Below are positions 1 to 10,900 of a stretch of DNA of 64,000 nt, piece after piece. How positions within the stretch are numbered: the first letter of the stretch is position 1; each line of letters starts with the position of its first letter. Under the pieces are notes generated by a model. The model did not search any database, was not told the DNA's origin, and saw nothing but the letters and a program-made list of their open reading frames with translations. The translations under genes were made by a program, and so were the position numbers. Source of the stretch: Adiantum capillus-veneris (lineage: Eukaryota > Streptophyta > Polypodiopsida > Polypodiales > Pteridaceae); assembly GCA_014529385.2 (NCBI GenBank), contig CM043947.1:129978391-130042390 (forward strand), in the 5' to 3' direction.

Positions 1-3000
1 CTAGCAAAGAATCACCTTTTATAATAAGTCTTTGTATGCCTAATTCTTTGCATTCTTCTAACCCAAGGGTTAGAGCAGCATACTCAGCCTCATTGTTAGA
101 GTGAACACTGGGTAGAGTGATACCTTTTCTAACCATTACCTCCTTTTGTGGGTTCAAAATGATGATTCCCCCTGCTGCTTTGTCTTGTTGGCCTTGATAA
201 GCTCCGTCAAAGCATAAAGTATGGGCATTATCAATCTCCTTCACTTTGAACTGTTTTGAGCCTTCCTCTCTTTGTAGTCGTGATCCTTCCCTTTCTCTCA
301 CTTTGTAGGTGAGAATGTCTGCAAGTCCTGCTCTTGTGCTATCTTCTACAAGGAAAGTGTATTCAAATTCTTGGAGTTCAAGCACCCACTTTGCTATTCT
401 AGATGACAGGCTCATGTGTTGTACTACATATGGCAGATTGTGCTCTAAGGTGAGAAAAACAAATGGCACAGGGAGAAGATACGATCGAAACTTCCTTACC
501 GCAAACAAGATTGCAAAGAACACTTTCTCCATTTCAGTGTATCCCTTCTCGGCCGGAGTCATCACCTTGCTTGCAAAATAGATTGGCCTCATGTATGATG
601 TTTTAGGATCTTTTTGCATCAAAACAACACCAATTGCTTTGAAACCTACACTTGGAGTGACATAGTAGGTCTCCTTTGGATTTGGTGGCATTAGGATTGG
701 GAGAGAGCTAAGAATGCCCTTCACTTCCTCAAAACATTTTGCATGTTCCCTCCCCCATTCAAATGTAGATTGGCTTGCCACCCTATGCAAAGGGGCGATG
801 GCTTCTGCTAGGAGATGGATGAAGCGAGACATGTACCTCACTTTGTGGTTGAAGGTCATTAGCTCCTTAGTTGTTGTTGGTGGAGATAATGACAAAAGGG
901 CCTCTACTTTAGAGGGATCCACTTGAATTCCTTGTGAAGAAACCACATGGCCTAGCAAAACCACCTGAGATTCACCGATATGACACTTCTCTGGGTTGAG
1001 TTGTCCCCCAAATTGATGGAGCCTCTTAAGCCCCTCTTCAACCTTTTGGCAGTGAAGTGATCTACAACTATAAATACAGAAATCATCCATAAAGACTCTT
1101 ATAGATTTTCCAAAGAATGGTTGAAATACAAATATTGTGAATCTCATGAAGGTGCTAGGAGCATTGGTGAGCCCAAAAGGCATTACTCTGAATGCAAAAC
1201 ATCCCCAAGGTGTGATGAAGGTGGTTTTTGGTTGGTCCTCTTCTGCTATTCTAATTTGAAAATATCCTGAATACCCATCACACACAGTGTAGCATTCGTG
1301 ACCTGCTACTTCATTCAAAATTTCATCTTGGAAAGGGAGAGGGAAGTGGTCCCTCTTTGTCGCAGCGTTGAGGGGTTTGTAATCCACGCAGACCCTCCAC
1401 TTACCATTCTTCTTGGGAGTGACTACAATAGGTGATACCCATTCGGAGTTGGATACTGGATAGATGAAGCCAGCCTTCAAGAGTCGATTCACTTCTTGTA
1501 GGAGAGCCTTTTGTTGCATAGATCCTAGTCGCCTTAACTTTTGAGCCACGGGTTTGGTCCCTGGTTTCAATTCAATTCGATTCTCTATTACATCTACACC
1601 TCTTATTTGTGAGTAGTCAGTGATAAAAAAAATGGGATACCTCCTTAACATATTGATGTAGGACCTCTTCTCGTCACAAGTAAGATCTTTTTCAAGCATC
1701 TTCTCAAATCCTTCTTCAAGGTGGTGGCATCTTTCATCCCCTCGTGTGTGATTGTCTGTTGGCTTTTCTTCTACAGGAACATCTTGAGTGTTGGCGTTGA
1801 ATACAATTCCCATTACCTCCAAAGAAGACTCCTCTTCACTGGTTGATGCACTGGTTGATGCTTCCTCATCACTTGAGTAAGGATTCTCCTCCTCGCTCTC
1901 TTCATCTGCCGTGGTTTCATAGTTGATATCTAGTTGCTTTCCTTCTCGCCAATCATACACCACCGGTTGACCCTTCTTAAGAATCAAACGACCACTTCCC
2001 CATTTTTGATTTGCATTCACAGCAATGAGCCAAGGCCTCCTTAGGATGATGGGATAGCCCTCCCCCTTAGCTGGCATGACATACATATCCACTCGTGCAT
2101 CTATGTTACATACAGAGACTTTTACATTTTCAATGATCCCCAAACACTTCACACTTGAGTTGTTGGCTAGCCTAGCTTGACAATTAGAGGACTTTGTAAT
2201 TTCAAGCCCTAACTTGTTCATTGATTTTTCCGTGATCACACACATTTGAGCTCCACCATCAACATATACATTAGACACCTTTTTACCCCTTATGTAAGCA
2301 TCCACAATGGGTTCCACATCTTTTTGTAGCTTTGAGGCCACAACCTTAATGGAAAGATTTGCTTTCTTTTTTGGAATTCTTGTACTTACCAACTTTGGCC
2401 ATTGCCTTCTTACTTTGGCTGATAGGTGTAGAAGTTGAGGCCATGAAATGTTTGGCTTTTGGGTTTGTAAATCCTCCAGGATGCTGTAGGGCTCTAGCTC
2501 CTTTCCCAATGGGAAGTCGTTGATACCAATTTCCCTTCGCCTTGATCTTTTCTTCCTGCTGCTTTCAGCTTCTTCCATCTTTGACTTCTTCTTCTTGTCC
2601 CTTGTGGCTGAATTTGTTCCTTCACTTCTCATGTCTTCATCCTTATCATGTGCTCTTGTGCGTTTTTCTGCCGGCATAACATCAAAGTTTAGAGTATGCT
2701 CATCTATTACCTCTTCTAGCTTGATGATGTTGACTCCTCTTTCTTCCTCCTCATGTGGGACGGGAGGTATATTTGCTGGTGGTGGTGGTCGACGAAGGAT
2801 TTGTGGGCCTTGAGCTAGTTCTTGCTGCACAGTGAGAGGAGGCGGTCTGGGGGGATATATGTCTCCCGGAAGTTGCCTTGGATGTGGACAATTGTACATG
2901 CCATGGCCCATTTCATTGCAATTCCAACATCGCAACTCTTGAGCTTGTCTTCGTTGATTGCGATTCCCTTCTCTTGGTTGTCGTTGTTGAGGTAGGCCCT

Positions 3001-3637
3001 GTACTAGATTCAGAGTGAGGTTCTCAAGCTGTTGAGTTAGCCTTTGTAAAACCTCTTGTTGAGAGTTATCTCCTATTTGTGAAGATTGTGCAAGAGGGGC
3101 CCTAATTGGTGCTTCCATGGTTTGTGAAGACTCCCTCTCACTCACTTCATTCAAACCCCTTGCTCTATGTGCTTGGAAGTGTAGTTTTCTAAACTTGATG
3201 ATGGCTACCTCACGTGCTTCTTCGAAGGTGGATGGGAATTTTAGCTCTACTTTAGCCTTTAAAAGTGGATACAAGCCAACCATGAATCTCTCTTTTTTTA
3301 GAAAGTTAGGTGCACCACCATGATTTTCTAATGTAGCCTCCCACCTACCCCATAGATTGACAAAGGTTGCTTCATAAGAGGGATAGTCTTCAAGTGATAC
3401 CTGCTTATGTCCAATAAGACATTTCCATAGTCCTTCAGAAGTATCACCTTGCCCGAACTTGGAGAGGAAGCTTGCTCGCAGTCTCTCCCAATTGGACTTG
3501 ATTTGGGGTTGCAAGGTCTCATACCATGCTTTAGCTTCTGCTTTTAGAACCAACGGGAAGGCTCGTAGCTTTACTTCCTCTTTATCTCTCTCGGATATGA
3601 GATGTGCCATCTCCAAGTTGTCAAGAAACTCTTGCAC
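1..3637 (-). CDS. Gag-Pol polyprotein of array copy A (partial, runs off the left window edge)
   Basis: This is an open minus-strand frame, essentially identical to copy B at 8258-11894. It covers Gag with one CX2CX4HX4C zinc knuckle, protease, reverse transcriptase, the RT-linked RNase H and the start of the archaeal-type RNase H. The frame leaves the window at position 1, inside that last domain. A visible difference from copy B is around 1849, where the acidic serine-rich linker reads Thr as in copy C, whereas copy B has Asn. As in copy B there is no ATG at the Gag start. The frame is open further upstream, to a stop near 3711, without an in-frame ATG, so the true N-terminus is unresolved (splicing, frameshift or truncation). 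Confidence 0.88.
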   Translation of the reverse strand, partial: MQEFLDNLEMAHLISERDKEEVKLRAFPLVLKAEAKAWYETLQPQIKSNWERLRASFLSKFGQGDTSEGLWKCLIGHKQVSLEDYPSYEATFVNLWGRWEATLENHGGAPNFLKKERFMVGLYPLLKAKVELKFPSTFEEAREVAIIKFRKLHFQAHRARGLNEVSERESSQTMEAPIRAPLAQSSQIGDNSQQEVLQRLTQQLENLTLNLVQGLPQQRQPREGNRNQRRQAQELRCWNCNEMGHGMYNCPHPRQLPGDIYPPRPPPLTVQQELAQGPQILRRPPPPANIPPVPHEEEERGVNIIKLEEVIDEHTLNFDVMPAEKRTRAHDKDEDMRSEGTNSATRDKKKKSKMEEAESSRKKRSRRREIGINDFPLGKELEPYSILEDLQTQKPNISWPQLLHLSAKVRRQWPKLVSTRIPKKKANLSIKVVASKLQKDVEPIVDAYIRGKKVSNVYVDGGAQMCVITEKSMNKLGLEITKSSNCQARLANNSSVKCLGIIENVKVSVCNIDARVDMYVMPAKGEGYPIILRRPWLIAVNANQKWGSGRLILKKGQPVVYDWREGKQLDINYETTADEESEEENPYSSDEEASTSASTSEEESSLEVMGIVFNANTQDVPVEEKPTDNHTRGDERCHHLEEGFEKMLEKDLTCDEKRSYINMLRRYPIFFITDYSQIRGVDVIENRIELKPGTKPVAQKLRRLGSMQQKALLQEVNRLLKAGFIYPVSNSEWVSPIVVTPKKNGKWRVCVDYKPLNAATKRDHFPLPFQDEILNEVAGHECYTVCDGYSGYFQIRIAEEDQPKTTFITPWGCFAFRVMPFGLTNAPSTFMRFTIFVFQPFFGKSIRVFMDDFCIYSCRSLHCQKVEEGLKRLHQFGGQLNPEKCHIGESQVVLLGHVVSSQGIQVDPSKVEALLSLSPPTTTKELMTFNHKVRYMSRFIHLLAEAIAPLHRVASQSTFEWGREHAKCFEEVKGILSSLPILMPPNPKETYYVTPSVGFKAIGVVLMQKDPKTSYMRPIYFASKVMTPAEKGYTEMEKVFFAILFAVRKFRSYLLPVPFVFLTLEHNLPYVVQHMSLSSRIAKWVLELQEFEYTFLVEDSTRAGLADILTYKVREREGSRLQREEGSKQFKVKEIDNAHTLCFDGAYQGQQDKAAGGIIILNPQKEVMVRKGITLPSVHSNNEAEYAALTLGLEECKELGIQRLIIKGDSLL

Positions 3638-3767
3638 ATCTTCCCCACTTCTTGCATAGAACGTGGGAAAAGAACTTGAAATTTTGTTTAGACTTTTTGA
3701 AATTTCTTTTTTTTAAAGAAACTTTTCTCTTACGGGCCGCACAAGATTGTTGACACTATAAATCTGA

Positions 3768-3980
3768 TTACATTAAAATGAAGATGTACACATCCATTGT
3801 TAATTCGTACTTTATCATAGGTAGAATAAATGGATTAATTGAAGCATTGATTTCATTGAGGCGAGTGGATCCAAATATCCTCCTTATGATAGATTGAAAC
3901 CTAAACTTAGTTGCAATGATTATATGAATGGATTGCCGAGCAATAGGCCTAAAAGGTTCATTGTTTTGATCGTGATTCAT
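3768..3980 (-). CDS. Pre-gag leader ORF 'a' (70 aa), array copy A
   Basis: This small ORF lies between the LTR and gag on the sense strand of the element. I do not recognise its product. Its C-terminal ~45 residues match those of the neighbouring ORF at 4064-4279 with a shared pattern of FQ, FG, RL, EI, AS, NP, ILP, YE, DV and FIL. The two ORFs therefore look like an ancient tandem duplication retained at protein level. Tat/Ogre elements are known to carry an extra ORF of unknown function before gag, and this could be the equivalent. An identical copy lies at 12025-12237. Copy C has lost it by deletion. Confidence 0.45.
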   Translation of the reverse strand: MNHDQNNEPFRPIARQSIHIIIATKFRFQSIIRRIFGSTRLNEINASINPFILPMIKYELTMDVYIFILM

Positions 3981-4063
3981 GTGCTACTCCTCGTTGTTGG
4001 TTTGAAGACCTCGTTCCTTCATATGGCCCTTGAGCACCCCTTCACCACTCCTTGTTCCTGCCT

Positions 4064-4279
4064 TTAAAACAAAATGAAAACGTGAACATCAAAAGAAGTT
4101 TCATAATTGATGATTGGAAGTATAATTGGATTGGGTGATGCCAGTATTTCTCTAAGTCTTTCTGCACCAAACATAAAAACAATGCGTTGCTGGAAGAAGA
4201 CTTTTCTATCTATGTGAACATTTACTCTAATGTGTTGTGCAAAATGAAATGGATAGATGGGAACTCCATTGTTCATCAC
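4064..4279 (-). CDS. Pre-gag leader ORF 'b' (71 aa), array copy A
   Basis: This is the partner of the ORF at 3768-3980, about 300 bp further from gag and in a different reading frame. The last 45 residues align without gaps to ORF 'a' with roughly half identical, although the DNA is clearly diverged. That is what selection on the protein would leave, although two short ORFs could also persist by chance. It starts with two Met residues and is rich in hydrophobic and aromatic residues. No known domain is recognised. An identical copy lies at 12321-12536. Confidence 0.45.
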   Translation of the reverse strand: MMNNGVPIYPFHFAQHIRVNVHIDRKVFFQQRIVFMFGAERLREILASPNPIILPIINYETSFDVHVFILF

Positions 4280-4684
4280 TAAAAAATTTGAAGGTAACTC
4301 GGAAATATGTTCCTCCGTGGGGGCACCACTTTATGAGGGTGAGCTTTTTGAAATGGGGCCTCTAAACCCAAACCAATGGGCCTACCCTCACAAAATGTTC
4401 GTAAAGAGGTACGCACACTACTTGGGGCACCACCTTCTTTTGGGAGTGGAGAAGGAAACCAATCAAAATAACACTTGCACTCACCCACTCAAGCAACACA
4501 CTTTGAAAACCCCCTTACTCTATATACACTTTGGACACTTGAACACCATCAACGATTATGCAACCCAATGCCGTGCATCAAAATGAAATATGCAATTTGT
4601 GGAATAGCATTCACCTTCTCCCCATAAGAATACCCATAATACATCCAAACTCTTCCTCTCTCAAGCACTCATAAAAAAATCATG

Positions 4685-4788
4685 CGCACAAGACTTGCCT
4701 CTCAAACACACAAGAGAATCACTTGCATCAAACTAACGCACAAGACTTGCCTCTCAAACACACAAGAGAATCACTTACATCAAACTAA
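4685..4788. repeat. 52-bp tandem repeat, two copies, in the leader/LTR of the array
   Basis: A 52-bp unit beginning CGCACAAGACTTGCC occurs at 4685 and again at 4737. The corresponding place in the next array copy (about 12943-13050) is the one visibly diverged patch between otherwise near-identical units, with several substitutions in the second repeat. This is a local slippage and divergence hotspot. Confidence 0.75.
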
Positions 4789-4999
4789 CACACTTTGCAT
4801 AGAGAGCTCATCTCCATCTATGCAATGCCGTGACACAAATAAAATCACCATGAGAGGTAGCCACATGCATATGTAATGAAGCAAAAGAGAGTTGGAGTGA
4901 GAAATTTCTTTAGACCAATTGAATAAGTGTGGAGAAACAAACCAATGGTAAATTGAGAATAGAGCACTTACTTGATTTCTCGCACACCTTTTAAGGGGA

Positions 5000-6458
5000 G
5001 GATAGACGCTGGCTAACCATCACGAATTGCGACACTTGAAAGTTTTGAAGATGATTTCATGATCATTGACATAACCATGAGAGAGATCATGATGTATTTA
5101 CAAGTTATTGAGGTGCTACAAATGATTTATTGGGTTGATGGAGTAAGAGATTGTAGAATGGAAAGAGTGGAGAATAGAGTTGCACTTCCTCCAAAGAGGA
5201 GGGTTAGGAGGGAGGATGTGAAAGAGGGAGAGTTGGGGTTTTCTCTACTATTGATCAAGAAACAACATGAAGTTGAAAATATAGGTGTGTGTCCTTGAGT
5301 CTCTCCAAGGGGGCTATTTATAGTTGTGTAGGAGTGGGATTATGCTACACTTAATTAGAGTAAGTGATTAGACCTAATTAAGTGTCCTTTGACCACTCAT
5401 TGAATATTGGACATAAAAGGGACTATTTATTCACCAAAAATATCATTTTAGACCGTGAAGGCTCCATAGGGGTGCATAATGTAGGTGGGCCCCACCATGA
5501 GGCCCTACGGGTGGCTCCTGCGGGGTATCTCAACTTGTCTGTCTTGGCATTCAGAAAGCATCTTTAGGTTGGTCCCATCACATGCAAGTGACCTTGAACA
5601 CTCATTGCTCTTCTAGAAGATGAGTAGGGGAAAAATAAGATCTCACCCTCTTGATTTACTTGATTTACAGTTCCCTTTTGCTGCGAATCTGACAGATTTA
5701 CACTATTTTGACCATAACTTTTTACCTGTAGCTCGGAATGACATGCTTCAAAAGGAAAAATTGACCTTCTCAATATGTTTGATATGAATTTGGACTATTC
5801 TTCACGCCCATGCACCAAGGAATTTGGTTTGAAAGGTCCACACTATGCTAGGGAACCTTTTGCTTCCAAGTCTTCTTGTATGGGCCCTTTGCTTGTATGC
5901 ATCCAAGGGGAATCATGCTTTTTCAAAAGGCTATGATGCTTAAACAAATAGAGGAGGGCCCAATATTATTTGCTTGTGAAAAGAATATACAATTGGAGTC
6001 TTTTTGAAAGGAGAGAAACTATATGTATATTCTTAAGAGATATTGGGCCACCTATGTAGGGGGCATAGAAGACTTGTAGAGAGGGACCATAATCTTTGGT
6101 AAAGACAAGTGGAGAGTTGATTTCCATGGAAATTTATCTATATGGGGTGGAAGATGGATATATTATTTTTCTACTACTAATTCACAAGAGGTAAGAAAGT
6201 TTGGGGGTATATAGTTGGTTATTGTATGCTTATTCTATTTACAAAGCAAAAAAGAAAAGGGTGGTAATATAAATATATGACTAAGGTGACATTTTTGGGA
6301 AGAGTATAATGTATGCGTCGCCACAAAGGTTAAACGAAGAGGGGGAATTTACTCTAGATAACTTAATAGCGTAGAAAAATATATAGACATATGAGGAAGA
6401 GGACGTTGAGTAGGCTGACAAATGTTGCAAAAAGTTGGTTACCATTTTATGCCACTCA
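5000..6458 (-). repeat. LTR between array copies A and B (right edge exact, left edge approximate)
   Basis: The sense-strand start of the LTR (TGAGTGGCAT...) is fixed at 6458. The same sequence ends precisely against foreign DNA at 20982, and a polypurine tract adjoins it here. A TATA box lies inside at 5314-5323, giving a U3 of about 1.1 kb. The other edge should adjoin a primer binding site somewhere between about 4.3 and 5.3 kb. I found no convincing tRNA match there, so the left coordinate given is a placeholder. This LTR serves as 5' LTR for copy A and 3' LTR for copy B. Confidence 0.6.
5314..5323 (-). promoter_or_regulatory. TATA box of the array LTR
   Basis: The minus strand reads CTATAAATAG followed by a C-rich tract, a textbook plant core promoter, placed about 1.1 kb inside the LTR. 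Transcription toward lower coordinates would read leader, gag and pol of copy A. The same box is at 13572-13581. It is absent from the third LTR. Confidence 0.65.
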
Positions 6459-6463
6459 TATTA

Positions 6464-6478
6464 GCCCTCCCCCAAGCC
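6464..6478 (-). other. Polypurine tract next to the array LTR
   Basis: The sense strand reads GGCTTGGGGGAGGGC, five bases before the LTR terminus TGAGTGG. The position and composition fit the plus-strand priming site of reverse transcription for copy B. It is repeated at 14722-14736. Confidence 0.6.
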
Positions 6479-6620
6479 TAGAGATATTCATATCTTTAGG
6501 AGGACGGTGTTGCTTCTTTTTCTTCTGTTTTTGTCATTTTTTCTTTTCCACTTTTTTTTTTTTTTCAATAGAAGGAGTGTCATGCACTCTTTTACTCCAT
6601 TAGACCTGCTTTTCATTACC

Positions 6621-7940
6621 TCAATCCCATAAATCGGAGATGGGAGGGTTGCCTTGGGTATGTTCAGATTCCAAGGCTGGTTCTTCTTTGCACATCAAAG
6701 CTTTAAAAATAGGTGGAGCATTTGCCAAGCTGAAGGGAGCCGTGTCAATTTGGAGCTTAGACGATGTAGGTAGATGACTGCCTATCAACGGATTGATACG
6801 TTGAAAGTAGGGCTTTAATCTCCATCCATTGACTCTGGTCTTGTGGAGTTTTCTTGATAAATCTGCTAATTTGTAACTACCATTCCCAAACTTTGTTTTT
6901 ATCATGAAAGGTCCCTCCCATCTTTGCAAAAGCTTTTTGTCGAGTCGAGTATCAAGTCGGTTATCATAGCGAAGAACCAACATACCTTCCTTCAATCCTT
7001 TCCCCTTGAGCTTCTTGTTGATTTTATCCCTTTGGCTTGTCGCTTTGGTGATGTAGTGATCAATGGACTCTTCTCTATCTAGCTCAAGTCGTTGGAGATC
7101 TAAGATCCTTTCATGTAGAACCTCTTTTGGTTTTTTTGCCACTCTTGCAAGAACGCGCAAGCTTGAGAGCTCTACCTCAATGGGGAGAAGTGCCTCCTGT
7201 CCATAAACTAGATGAAAAGGGGTGAATTGGGTAGATACCTTGAAAGATGTCCTATACGCCCAAAGAGCAGCCGTCAAATGGCGATCCCAATCATTAGGCC
7301 GGTCCACAACCTGCTTAGAAATGATCTTACATATCATTCCATTCACTTTTTTCACCAATCCATTGCATTGAGGATAGTAGGGTGTGGAATGCAGGTGTTT
7401 CACTTTAAACCTCCTCAAGAGATCATTCAGAAGGTCAGCCCTAAAACCTGGGCCTCGATCTGATAAGATTTCTAGGGGTGTTCCAGACCTACTACAAATA
7501 TGATCAAAAATAAACTTTGATACCTCTTCAGCTGTGATTCGGGTTGTGCTTGTTGCTTCCGCCCATCGTGTCATGTAGTCAACACCCATGATGATGAAAA
7601 CCTTCCCTGTAGAAGTACGAGGTAGGGGACCTATTGCATCCACACCCCACTTTTCAAAAGGGCCATAAGATATTATTGGGACTCGAGGCTCATATGTTAG
7701 TCGTCTATCCCCAGCAATTTGGCATGGCTTACATGCCTTACACCAATATTGGACATCACGATGTAAGCTCGGCCAAATAAACCCTGCTTGTAAAATCTTC
7801 CTACTTGTAATATCTTGAGAAAAGTGACCACCACAGACATCATCATGACATGAAAGAAGAATTTTCTCTATCTCTTGCACACCTGGTACTCTCCTCAAGA
7901 CCAAATCTTTCCCTTTGTGATATAAATCATCCCCAATCAA
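6621..7940 (-). CDS. Integrase part of Pol, array copy B (catalytic Glu replaced; separated from upstream Pol by an amber codon)
   Basis: This 439-codon stretch continues the gag-pol frame immediately after one TAG codon (7941-7943). It has no ATG of its own at the junction; the first codon is TTG. Domains in order: an HHCC zinc-binding region (His32, His39, Cys70, Cys73), an RNase-H-fold integrase core (Asp101 in GVDAIGP, Asp161 in LSDRGPGF) and a basic C-terminal region. The third catalytic residue should be Glu in the motif NGLVExxN, but the codon at 7350-7352 is AAA, giving NGLVKKVN. No chromodomain follows. Integrase joins the cDNA ends to the target DNA; with Lys in place of Glu, strand transfer should fail. 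The same change is present in copy C. Confidence 0.88.
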   Translation of the reverse strand: MIGDDLYHKGKDLVLRRVPGVQEIEKILLSCHDDVCGGHFSQDITSRKILQAGFIWPSLHRDVQYWCKACKPCQIAGDRRLTYEPRVPIISYGPFEKWGVDAIGPLPRTSTGKVFIIMGVDYMTRWAEATSTTRITAEEVSKFIFDHICSRSGTPLEILSDRGPGFRADLLNDLLRRFKVKHLHSTPYYPQCNGLVKKVNGMICKIISKQVVDRPNDWDRHLTAALWAYRTSFKVSTQFTPFHLVYGQEALLPIEVELSSLRVLARVAKKPKEVLHERILDLQRLELDREESIDHYITKATSQRDKINKKLKGKGLKEGMLVLRYDNRLDTRLDKKLLQRWEGPFMIKTKFGNGSYKLADLSRKLHKTRVNGWRLKPYFQRINPLIGSHLPTSSKLQIDTAPFSLANAPPIFKALMCKEEPALESEHTQGNPPISDLWD

Positions 7941-10900
7941 CTAGTAAGGTGTGGCCTTCTTAACTAGTCTATGTCTTTGCACCTTGTCTAAGTGTTTGGG
8001 ACACTCACCTGCTCGTAGAAAGAAGATAATGTCTTTTAGCTCATCTTGACCTTGATATTTGGGTTCATATAGTTTCACACCTCCTACCGCCATTTGAAGC
8101 TTTTCATTTGCGAGTAAGTCTGCTTCCTTGTTATGAGTTCTCACAATGTGTTGTACCTGTGTTGCTTTAAAACCCTTCATCAAAGCTCTTACACTACTAA
8201 GCCACTCAAACAATGTACGATTCTTGCACCTCCAAGTCCCTTGGATTTGCCTGACCACTAGCAAAGAATCACCTTTTATAATAAGTCTTTGTATGCCTAA
8301 TTCTTTGCATTCTTCTAACCCAAGGGTTAGAGCAGCATACTCAGCCTCATTGTTAGAGTGAACACTGGGTAGAGTGATACCTTTTCTAACCATTACCTCC
8401 TTTTGTGGGTTCAAAATGATGATTCCCCCTGCTGCTTTGTCTTGTTGGCCTTGATAAGCTCCGTCAAAGCATAAAGTATGGGCATTATCAATCTCCTTCA
8501 CTTTGAACTGTTTTGAGCCTTCCTCTCTTTGTAGTCGTGATCCTTCCCTTTCTCTCACTTTGTAGGTGAGAATGTCTGCAAGTCCTGCTCTTGTGCTATC
8601 TTCTACAAGGAAAGTGTATTCAAATTCTTGGAGTTCAAGCACCCACTTTGCTATTCTAGATGACAGGCTCATGTGTTGTACTACATATGGCAGATTGTGC
8701 TCTAAGGTGAGAAAAACAAATGGCACAGGGAGAAGATACGATCGAAACTTCCTTACCGCAAACAAGATTGCAAAGAACACTTTCTCCATTTCAGTGTATC
8801 CCTTCTCGGCCGGAGTCATCACCTTGCTTGCAAAATAGATTGGCCTCATGTATGATGTTTTAGGATCTTTTTGCATCAAAACAACACCAATTGCTTTGAA
8901 ACCTACACTTGGAGTGACATAGTAGGTCTCCTTTGGATTTGGTGGCATTAGGATTGGGAGAGAGCTAAGAATGCCCTTCACTTCCTCAAAACATTTTGCA
9001 TGTTCCCTCCCCCATTCAAATGTAGATTGGCTTGCCACCCTATGCAAAGGGGCGATGGCTTCTGCTAGGAGATGGATGAAGCGAGACATGTACCTCACTT
9101 TGTGGTTGAAGGTCATTAGCTCCTTAGTTGTTGTTGGTGGAGATAATGACAAAAGGGCCTCTACTTTAGAGGGATCCACTTGAATTCCTTGTGAAGAAAC
9201 CACATGGCCTAGCAAAACCACCTGAGATTCACCGATATGACACTTCTCTGGGTTGAGTTGTCCCCCAAATTGATGGAGCCTCTTAAGCCCCTCTTCAACC
9301 TTTTGGCAGTGAAGTGATCTACAACTATAAATACAGAAATCATCCATAAAGACTCTTATAGATTTTCCAAAGAATGGTTGAAATACAAATATTGTGAATC
9401 TCATGAAGGTGCTAGGAGCATTGGTGAGCCCAAAAGGCATTACTCTGAATGCAAAACATCCCCAAGGTGTGATGAAGGTGGTTTTTGGTTGGTCCTCTTC
9501 TGCTATTCTAATTTGAAAATATCCTGAATACCCATCACACACAGTGTAGCATTCGTGACCTGCTACTTCATTCAAAATTTCATCTTGGAAAGGGAGAGGG
9601 AAGTGGTCCCTCTTTGTCGCAGCGTTGAGGGGTTTGTAATCCACGCAGACCCTCCACTTACCATTCTTCTTGGGAGTGACTACAATAGGTGATACCCATT
9701 CGGAGTTGGATACTGGATAGATGAAGCCAGCCTTCAAGAGTCGATTCACTTCTTGTAGGAGAGCCTTTTGTTGCATAGATCCTAGTCGCCTTAACTTTTG
9801 AGCCACGGGTTTGGTCCCTGGTTTCAATTCAATTCGATTCTCTATTACATCTACACCTCTTATTTGTGAGTAGTCAGTGATAAAAAAAATGGGATACCTC
9901 CTTAACATATTGATGTAGGACCTCTTCTCGTCACAAGTAAGATCTTTTTCAAGCATCTTCTCAAATCCTTCTTCAAGGTGGTGGCATCTTTCATCCCCTC
10001 GTGTGTGATTGTCTGTTGGCTTTTCTTCTACAGGAACATCTTGAGTGTTGGCGTTGAATACAATTCCCATTACCTCCAAAGAAGACTCCTCTTCACTGGT
10101 TGATGCACTATTTGATGCTTCCTCATCACTTGAGTAAGGATTCTCCTCCTCGCTCTCTTCATCTGCCGTGGTTTCATAGTTGATATCTAGTTGCTTTCCT
10201 TCTCGCCAATCATACACCACCGGTTGACCCTTCTTAAGAATCAAACGACCACTTCCCCATTTTTGATTTGCATTCACAGCAATGAGCCAAGGCCTCCTTA
10301 GGATGATGGGATAGCCCTCCCCCTTAGCTGGCATGACATACATATCCACTCGTGCATCTATGTTACATACAGAGACTTTTACATTTTCAATGATCCCCAA
10401 ACACTTCACACTTGAGTTGTTGGCTAGCCTAGCTTGACAATTAGAGGACTTTGTAATTTCAAGCCCTAACTTGTTCATTGATTTTTCCGTGATCACACAC
10501 ATTTGAGCTCCACCATCAACATATACATTAGACACCTTTTTACCCCTTATGTAAGCATCCACAATGGGTTCCACATCTTTTTGTAGCTTTGAGGCCACAA
10601 CCTTAATGGAAAGATTTGCTTTCTTTTTTGGAATTCTTGTACTTACCAACTTTGGCCATTGCCTTCTTACTTTGGCTGATAGGTGTAGAAGTTGAGGCCA
10701 TGAAATGTTTGGCTTTTGGGTTTGTAAATCCTCCAGGATGCTGTAGGGCTCTAGCTCCTTTCCCAATGGGAAGTCGTTGATACCAATTTCCCTTCGCCTT
10801 GATCTTTTCTTCCTGCTGCTTTCAGCTTCTTCCATCTTTGACTTCTTCTTCTTGTCCCTTGTGGCTGAATTTGTTCCTTCACTTCTCATGTCTTCATCCT

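Noticed and set aside
7938-7940. Integrase as a separate gene starting at 7940
   Set aside because: The first codon is TTG directly after TAG in the same frame. There is no ATG, and plant Ty3/gypsy integrase is normally part of Pol.
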